NCBI GenBank assembly: GCA_041748075.1
Contig: JBGTDX010000047.1
Span: forward strand, 1-18,555
DNA: 18,555 bases
Direction: 5' to 3'
DNA from: JBGSYJ01 sp041748075
GTDB taxonomy: Bacteria; Acidobacteriota; Thermoanaerobaculia; Gp7-AA8
Part shown: positions 14,369 to 18,555 of the stretch, piece after piece
How the letters are laid out: every line of letters begins with the position of its first letter
Numbering within the stretch: position 1 is the first letter of the stretch
Notes under the pieces: model-generated
Told to the model about the DNA's origin: nothing
What the model saw: the letters and a program-made list of their open reading frames with translations, nothing else
Database searches by the model: none
Program-made: the position numbers and the translations under genes

Positions 14369-14567
14369 GTTATCACCCCATCCTGAATTGAACATCGACG
14401 GGGAAAATCGCAAGCGACGGGCCAGGTTCAGCTCGCTGTGAGGGAAGCCCTTGTCATTCTGAGGTGCTGCGAAGGATCTGATCTTGCTCCCTGCAATCAA
14501 ATGGCAAACCCTTCTGGCGGACAGTTGAAAGGAGGTGAAGGAGTGCACCCTACCAGCGCGGGCGACT
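14369..14567. other. Intergenic region between DUF962 and DUF5666 genes
   Basis: About 200 bp. It contains the dispersed element at 14447-14483 and, at 14528-14538, AAAGGAGGTGA, whose minus-strand reading resembles the 3' end of 16S rRNA. No gene is supported. Confidence 0.5.
14447..14483. repeat. Dispersed intergenic element of the 'TCATTCTGAGG...GCGAAGGATCT' type
   Basis: CCCTTGTCATTCTGAGG, then TGCTGCGAAGGATCTGAT. In the minus-strand frame it gives RSFAAPQNDKG, a spurious peptide commonly seen from short repeats scattered in many bacterial genomes. Only one copy lies in this window, so the repeat status rests on recognition. Confidence 0.5.
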
Positions 14568-15023
14568 CTAGGAGGTGACCCGGGAGTCCCCCGAAACAAC
14601 TCCGATCGCATCGTTGAGAATCCAGAGGGGGCCGATCAGCAGGTGCACGAGGTTCTGTGCGAAGGCTGGTTGCCGTTTTTCGTAGACGGCATGCCCGATG
14701 CCCTGAAAGATCCAGCCGGCAACGAAGAGGGTGATGAGAAGCCACATGGGCATCGCTGCGCCGATGAAGTACATCCCGATGCTTACGAGGATCATGGAGA
14801 CTCCCAGCCGCCACTCGAGCGCGAGGTAATAAATCCCCGAACCGATGATCAGGATCGCGGCGAGATCGAGTTGCCATCCGCCGGAGCTGAAAAGCGCCAC
14901 CCGCTCGAGCATTCCGAGAAGAGAAAGCATGATGATCGGGATGCCCAGGCGATGAAAAAGCTTGTTGCCGGGCGTCCTGTGGAAGGCGGCATAGTCGGAA
15001 AACTGCTCGTGTACCGATTTCAT
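14568..15023 (-). CDS. DUF962 / Mpo1-like membrane protein
   Basis: 151 aa with four hydrophobic segments (about 26-44, 52-70, 74-92 and 94-112). The family fingerprint is complete: FHRTPGNKLFHRLGIP (14-29), the GHAVYEKRQPAFAQNLVHLLIGP segment (110-132), and conserved histidines at 15, 24, 111 and 127. Yeast Mpo1 is an Fe(2+)-dependent dioxygenase of 2-hydroxy fatty acids in the alpha-oxidation of long-chain bases. The conserved histidines suggest the same metal chemistry on membrane lipids here, but bacterial members are largely uncharacterised. The ATG at 15023 is set by the MKSVHEQFSDYAAFH start; the ribosome site is weak (GAGGGC). The neighbours give no functional hint. Confidence 0.9.
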   Translation of the reverse strand: MKSVHEQFSDYAAFHRTPGNKLFHRLGIPIIMLSLLGMLERVALFSSGGWQLDLAAILIIGSGIYYLALEWRLGVSMILVSIGMYFIGAAMPMWLLITLFVAGWIFQGIGHAVYEKRQPAFAQNLVHLLIGPLWILNDAIGVVSGDSRVTS

Positions 15024-15326
15024 CTTCTGCCCTCAAATGACTGCTGAAGCAGATCATACCGCCACGCGAAGAATCTTTTCCACGGTTTGTATTTTTATTG
15101 ACGCTTGATTGACGCGGGGGTTGACGCTCCCCTGACGTCAGCTTCGTATTCTGGCCCCGCTGCATGGAGCAGTGGTCCCCTTTTTCGTGATGCCCGGCCC
15201 GGGGCGGAATCGACAAGCGGATCGAGACGCAACGCGAGCGGGTCTTCTCGGGATCGCTCACCGCGTTTCGACGCCGCCCCGGCCCGGCAACATGGGGAAT
15301 GAAACGGAAGCGGAGTGAGGCAGGCG
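15024..15326. other. Intergenic region between divergent DUF962 and PilZ genes
   Basis: About 300 bp without a supported gene. It contains phased TTGACGC repeats and a TGACGTCA palindrome (15098-15140), and a 7-bp stem (15157-15175) followed after a few bases by TTTTT. Promoters for both divergent genes should lie here. A 65-codon plus-strand frame (15105-15302) is low-complexity and lacks a ribosome site. Confidence 0.5.
15098..15140. promoter_or_regulatory. Phased TTGACGC repeats plus TGACGTCA palindrome
   Basis: TTGACGC occurs at 15098, 15109 and 15121, spacings of 11 and 12 bp, about one helical turn. The perfect palindrome TGACGTCA follows at 15133-15140. Direct repeats on one DNA face are typical of response-regulator binding; the regulator is unknown. 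Confidence 0.4.
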
Positions 15327-15734
15327 ATGACTACAGCGGCGGAGAAGCGACGCATACAGAGAGTGGAGCCGGACTACCCGGTGGTGGGACAGCTGCCGGC
15401 GGGAAACGTGATCGTGGCGGATCTCAGCATCGTCGGCGCCAGGGTGGAGCATCAGTTCCCCCTCGCGGCGGGACGGAGAGTGCGTCTCGATTTCTCATGC
15501 GAGGGCGAGACGCTGTCGCTTCTTTGCGACGTGACGCGCTGCAAGCTGCAGAGGAGCTCGGGCCGCTTCGGTGTCGTTTACACATCGGGGCTGCGGTTCT
15601 GCGACCCGCCGGAAAGCGCCTGCAAGACACTCCGGCGCGTCATCGCGGGGTTCGTCACGCGCAGGCTCGAGACGCGAAAAGGTGCAGGGTCACAGGTGGC
15701 ATCCTCAGAAATTCACTCCGCGAGCGGCAGGTAA
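15327..15734 (+). CDS. PilZ-domain protein (candidate c-di-GMP receptor)
   Basis: 135 aa from ATG 15327, a single PilZ domain with a short tail. Both c-di-GMP contacts are present: RRxxR-type KRRIQR (Arg8 and Arg12) and DLSIVG (Asp32-xSxxG37), followed by the expected beta-barrel strands (RVRLDF, LLCDVTRCKL, RFGVVY, GLRFCD). PilZ proteins bind cyclic di-GMP and switch motility, secretion or exopolysaccharide output through a partner. ATG 15327 is preferred over GTG 15315 (four codons longer) because GAGG ends six bases before it. It is followed on the same strand, after 103 bp, by two Calx-beta exoprotein genes, suggesting c-di-GMP control of surface adhesion; that link is inference. Confidence 0.88.
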   Translation: MTTAAEKRRIQRVEPDYPVVGQLPAGNVIVADLSIVGARVEHQFPLAAGRRVRLDFSCEGETLSLLCDVTRCKLQRSSGRFGVVYTSGLRFCDPPESACKTLRRVIAGFVTRRLETRKGAGSQVASSEIHSASGR

Positions 15735-15837
15735 CCCGATGTGTAATAACAGCAATAACTCTAGGTGTTCGAACTCGAACCATGCAAAAATGACTCGTTC
15801 GGCCAGACATACAAGACCATCGTTCCCGGAGGCCCTG
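15735..15837. other. Spacer between PilZ and Calx-beta genes
   Basis: Contains the inverted repeat TTCGA-AC-TCGAA (15768-15779). The next frame is open through much of this spacer, but the first well-supported start is the GTG at 15838. No promoter or riboswitch is recognised. Confidence 0.35.
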
Positions 15838-16275
15838 GTGAGAAATACAGTCCAGGCCCGCTTGATCTGCGGGCTTCTGTCGATATTTATTTGCGCGAGC
15901 ACTCTGCTTGCTGCTGGACCGCCGTCCCTTGCGATCAATGACGTGTCGGTCTCGGAAGGCAACTACGGCGTGGTGGTCGCGGTGTTTACAGTAAGCCTGT
16001 CGGAAAAGTCGGAGCATGAAGTGTCTGTCCGGTACGCGACGGTGGATAGCACCGCGAAGGCGGGAAGCGACTACGTTTTTGCAAGCGGCGTTCTGGTGAT
16101 CCCGCCGGGGCAGACTTCGGCCGGGATCGTCGTGCAGGTGAAGAGCAATCGAATTGAGAACGAAGAACGCCGCTTCGCTGTGGAGCTGAGCGATGCGCTC
16201 GGAGCTGCGATCGCACGGACCGCGGGTAGCGGAACCATCATCGATGACGACTCGAAGTTGTCAGCACGCCAATGA
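15838..16275 (+). CDS. Small secreted single Calx-beta domain protein
   Basis: 145 aa from GTG 15838, chosen because GGAGG (15828-15832) lies 5 nt upstream and a clean signal peptide follows (ARLICGLLSIFICASTLLAA, cut near residue 26). The mature protein is one Calx-beta domain (about 30-138): LAINDVSVSEGN, VSVRYATVDSTAKAGSDYVFASG, and the acidic end GSGTIIDDD. These domains bind Ca2+ in surface and matrix proteins. Earlier in-frame ATGs (15739, 15790) give a polar, asparagine-rich extension and lack ribosome sites. It closely resembles the second domain of the next gene and shares its start layout, so the two are probably products of a local duplication. Confidence 0.82.
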   Translation: MRNTVQARLICGLLSIFICASTLLAAGPPSLAINDVSVSEGNYGVVVAVFTVSLSEKSEHEVSVRYATVDSTAKAGSDYVFASGVLVIPPGQTSAGIVVQVKSNRIENEERRFAVELSDALGAAIARTAGSGTIIDDDSKLSARQ

Positions 16276-16325
16276 GAGCCCCCATGAAAACCAGAACCCG
16301 AGATCGATCCGCCAGGGAGGCAGTC

Positions 16326-18555
16326 GTGAGATTCGCGAGTCAGACAATGCGGTCGTCCTTGCTGACGGCTTTGATGTTTCTGTTTGCCGGCGCGGCCAGC
16401 GCGGCCTCGTTCCAGTTCACCGCAGGCTCCGTCACTAATACCGTGACCGAGGGCGGCCCGGCGCTCGTTCTGACGATCGAACGCCTGGGTGGAAGTTCCG
16501 GAGGCCGGAGCGTGACCTACTCGGTATCCGGTACGGCGTCGTCGGGGAGTGACTTCACGCTCACCCCTGCATCACCCGTGAGTTTTTCCAATGGCCAGAC
16601 GTCTAGCACCATTACGGTCACGCTCCCGGAAGATCTCGTTCAGGAATCCACTGAGACGCTGATCATCACGCTGACCGGCGTCAACAGCGGTGACACCATC
16701 GGCACGAACAACACAGCCACGGTCACCATCCTCGACAACGACGGTCCGGGGATCGAGATCAACAACGTCGCGCTGACTGAAGGCAACTCGGGCATTGTCG
16801 TGATGGCTTTCACCGTTCAGTTGTCCGAGACGTCAACTCAGGACGTCATGGTCGACTTCGCAACGCAGGACGGCACGGCGATCGCCCCTGGCGATTACGC
16901 GGCGACCTCCGGCACCCTGACGATCCCCGCCGGGCAGCAGCTCGGCATCATCAACGTCAGCATCGTGAGCAACACGGTCGATCAGATTGACCGCAGCTTT
17001 TTTGTAAACCTCACGAATCCCGTCAATGCGACGATCCTGACTGGACAGGGTGTCGGGACCATCCTCGACGACGACGGGCCGACGGTTTCAGTTGGCGATG
17101 CGAGCCTCATCGAAGGGAACTCTGGCACCGCGAACATGACTTTCACGGTGTCGCTGAGCGCCCCGAGTCCCCAGCAGATCACAGTCCAGTATGCGACGGT
17201 CGACGATACGGCCAACGCAGGAACAGACTACCAATTCCGCAACGGAATGCTCACGTTCGCGCCTGGAGTCACGACGCAGACCATCCTCGTTCCCATCATT
17301 GGAGACACGATTGTCGAGCCGGACGAACAGTTCTTCGTAAATCTCTTTCTCATCGATGAGGCGTTCCCAGGCGACGTTCAGGGCGTGGGAACGATCATCA
17401 ATGATGACGTTGCAGGCGTGACCGTCACCGCTGCGCCGAACCTCCAGACGACTGAAGCCGGCGGTACGGCGACATTCTCGATCGTGCTGACGAGCACGCC
17501 CTCCGCCAATGTCATCATTTCAATTGCGAGCTCGGACCTGACGGAAGGAACGGTCAGCCACGCTTCGCTGACCTTCACACCGGCGAATGCCCTGACGCCC
17601 CAGGTGGTCACCATCACAGGCGTCGACGACGCGATCCGCGACGGTGACATCGCCTACACGATCATCACGGGCAATACCCAGAGTACGGATCCGAACTACG
17701 ACGGTCTGACTGTTGCCGATGTCGCGGTGACTAATCTGGACGATGAGGTGGATCCCGGGGTGACGCTGAGCCTTGCCGATTCTCCGATGCCTGAGAACGG
17801 AGGCGCGGCCACCGTAACTGCAACGCTGTCTCACGAATCGACCGTCGATGTGACCGTGGCGCTCGGCTTCACCGGAACCGCGACGTTCGACATCGACTAC
17901 GGTGTCTCCTCGAGCACCATCGTCATTCTCGCGGGATCGCTCACCGGATCTATCACCATCACGGCCATCGACGACCTGATCGACGAACCTGACGAGACAG
18001 TCATCGTTGACATCACCTCGGTCACGAACGGCACCGAGACGGTTCCGCAGCAGGTGACAGCCGTCATTCTCGACGACGACGCGGAGCCGACCGTTCAGTT
18101 TCTGACTGCGGCTTCATCCGGACCGGAGAACGTCACGCCCGCCCAGCTCGAAGTGGTGCTGTCAGCGCCGTCGGGCCGGACAGTCACCGTGAACTATTCG
18201 GCTACGGGAGGGAGTGCGACGGGTGGCGGTGTCGATTACACGCTCGCCGCCGGGACGCTCACGTTTCTTCCGGGCGTCACATCGCAGCTCATCGACGTCG
18301 CAATCGTCAATGATCTGATCGACGAGCCTGACGAAACGATTGAAGTGACACTCGCCGTACCTTCGAACGCGACTCTCGGCACACCGGTTCTGCACTCTTA
18401 CACAATCGAGGACGATGACGCGGCCCCGTCAGTCGGGTTCGCGCTGGCGAGCTCGAGCGGTCTGGAGAGCGTCACGCCCGCACAGCTCGAGGTGACCTTG
18501 TCGAGCGCTTCGGGTCAAACCGTAACAGTCAACTACGCGGTGACCGGGGGGACGG
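16326..18555 (+). CDS. Large secreted Calx-beta repeat protein, 3' end beyond the window
   Basis: Partial: 743 codons without a stop to the window edge. GTG 16326 has GGGAGG five bases upstream; ATG 16284 (14 codons longer) and ATG 16347 are alternatives in frame. A signal peptide (about 1-26, SLLTALMFLFAGAASA) precedes tandem domains of about 110 aa starting near residues 28, 142, 253, 364, 478, 588 and 701 (cut). Most are Calx-beta, with EGNSG starts, YATVDDTANAGTDY, LIDEPDET and closing LDDD. The domain at 364-477 (TTEAGGTATFSIVLTS...ASLTFTPA...DPNYDGLTVADVAVTNLDDE) belongs to a distinct family often interleaved with Calx-beta. Domains six and seven are near-copies at 339-bp spacing. A calcium-stabilised surface adhesin or matrix protein is likely; the C-terminal anchor or sorting domain is unseen. 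Confidence 0.88.
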   Translation, partial: MRFASQTMRSSLLTALMFLFAGAASAASFQFTAGSVTNTVTEGGPALVLTIERLGGSSGGRSVTYSVSGTASSGSDFTLTPASPVSFSNGQTSSTITVTLPEDLVQESTETLIITLTGVNSGDTIGTNNTATVTILDNDGPGIEINNVALTEGNSGIVVMAFTVQLSETSTQDVMVDFATQDGTAIAPGDYAATSGTLTIPAGQQLGIINVSIVSNTVDQIDRSFFVNLTNPVNATILTGQGVGTILDDDGPTVSVGDASLIEGNSGTANMTFTVSLSAPSPQQITVQYATVDDTANAGTDYQFRNGMLTFAPGVTTQTILVPIIGDTIVEPDEQFFVNLFLIDEAFPGDVQGVGTIINDDVAGVTVTAAPNLQTTEAGGTATFSIVLTSTPSANVIISIASSDLTEGTVSHASLTFTPANALTPQVVTITGVDDAIRDGDIAYTIITGNTQSTDPNYDGLTVADVAVTNLDDEVDPGVTLSLADSPMPENGGAATVTATLSHESTVDVTVALGFTGTATFDIDYGVSSSTIVILAGSLTGSITITAIDDLIDEPDETVIVDITSVTNGTETVPQQVTAVILDDDAEPTVQFLTAASSGPENVTPAQLEVVLSAPSGRTVTVNYSATGGSATGGGVDYTLAAGTLTFLPGVTSQLIDVAIVNDLIDEPDETIEVTLAVPSNATLGTPVLHSYTIEDDDAAPSVGFALASSSGLESVTPAQLEVTLSSASGQTVTVNYAVTGGT

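Noticed and set aside
14535..15047. 170-codon plus-strand frame preceded by a perfect AAAGGAGG
   Set aside because: It is antisense to the well-supported DUF962 gene, has no domain, and its composition is that of a shadow frame.
15157..15185. Stem followed by TTTTT as an intrinsic terminator
   Set aside because: No plus-strand gene ends upstream of it, and the T-tract is several bases from the stem.
15571..15837. Longer N-terminus for the small Calx-beta protein
   Set aside because: It would overlap the PilZ gene and bury the signal peptide; GTG 15838 has GGAGG at the right distance.
15735..15837. c-di-GMP riboswitch ahead of the Calx-beta genes
   Set aside because: The context made me look, but I could not match the conserved GEMM core or its stems.
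16982..18395. Several minus-strand open frames within the Calx-beta gene
   Set aside because: They are fragments antisense to a continuous repeat-domain reading frame.

Overview
The window is a high-GC chromosomal segment with Acidobacteriota-like gene content. The clues are a winged-helix/TolB-propeller regulator, a BlaI plus M56-peptidase pair, a DUF5916 outer-membrane protein, Calx-beta exoproteins, and short heptamer and 'SFAAPQND'-type dispersed repeats. The phylum is inferred from family content only. There are no RNA genes, CRISPR arrays, integrases or transposases.

Layout. 1-200: noncoding, with a GTTCGGCC hairpin. 201-1070 (+): ferredoxin/metallo-beta-lactamase-fold protein, tail to tail with a BrkB/YihY membrane protein (1074-1940, -). 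2192-6462 (-): a probable three-gene operon of a BlaI-like repressor, an M56 membrane peptidase ending in ankyrin repeats, and a DUF5916 outer-membrane barrel. A clear promoter with an embedded operator precedes it. 6589-8619 (-): winged-helix/TM/TolB-propeller regulator, divergent from a membrane-anchored alpha/beta hydrolase (8686-9840, +). 10017-10748 (+): VTT/TVP38-type membrane protein. 10869-13559 (+): transaldolase and 6-phosphogluconate dehydrogenase of the pentose phosphate pathway. 13679-15023 (-): a secreted DUF5666 protein and a DUF962/Mpo1-like membrane protein. 15327 to the end (+): a PilZ protein, a small secreted single Calx-beta protein, and the first 743 codons of a large secreted Calx-beta repeat protein that runs off the right edge.

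How the genes may work together. The most unusual unit is BlaI / M56-ankyrin / DUF5916. It has the BlaI-BlaR1 signalling layout, but the beta-lactam sensor domain is replaced by ankyrin repeats that topology places outside the membrane. That suggests an induction circuit answering a protein or envelope cue rather than an antibiotic. The right end pairs a c-di-GMP receptor candidate with adhesin-like Calx-beta proteins. Between genes lie several repeat families: GTTCGGCC hairpins at both ends of the first 13.6 kb, a perfect 33-bp inverted repeat built of ATTCAGA heptamers, an eightfold TGACGAR heptamer array, and one widespread-looking dispersed element.
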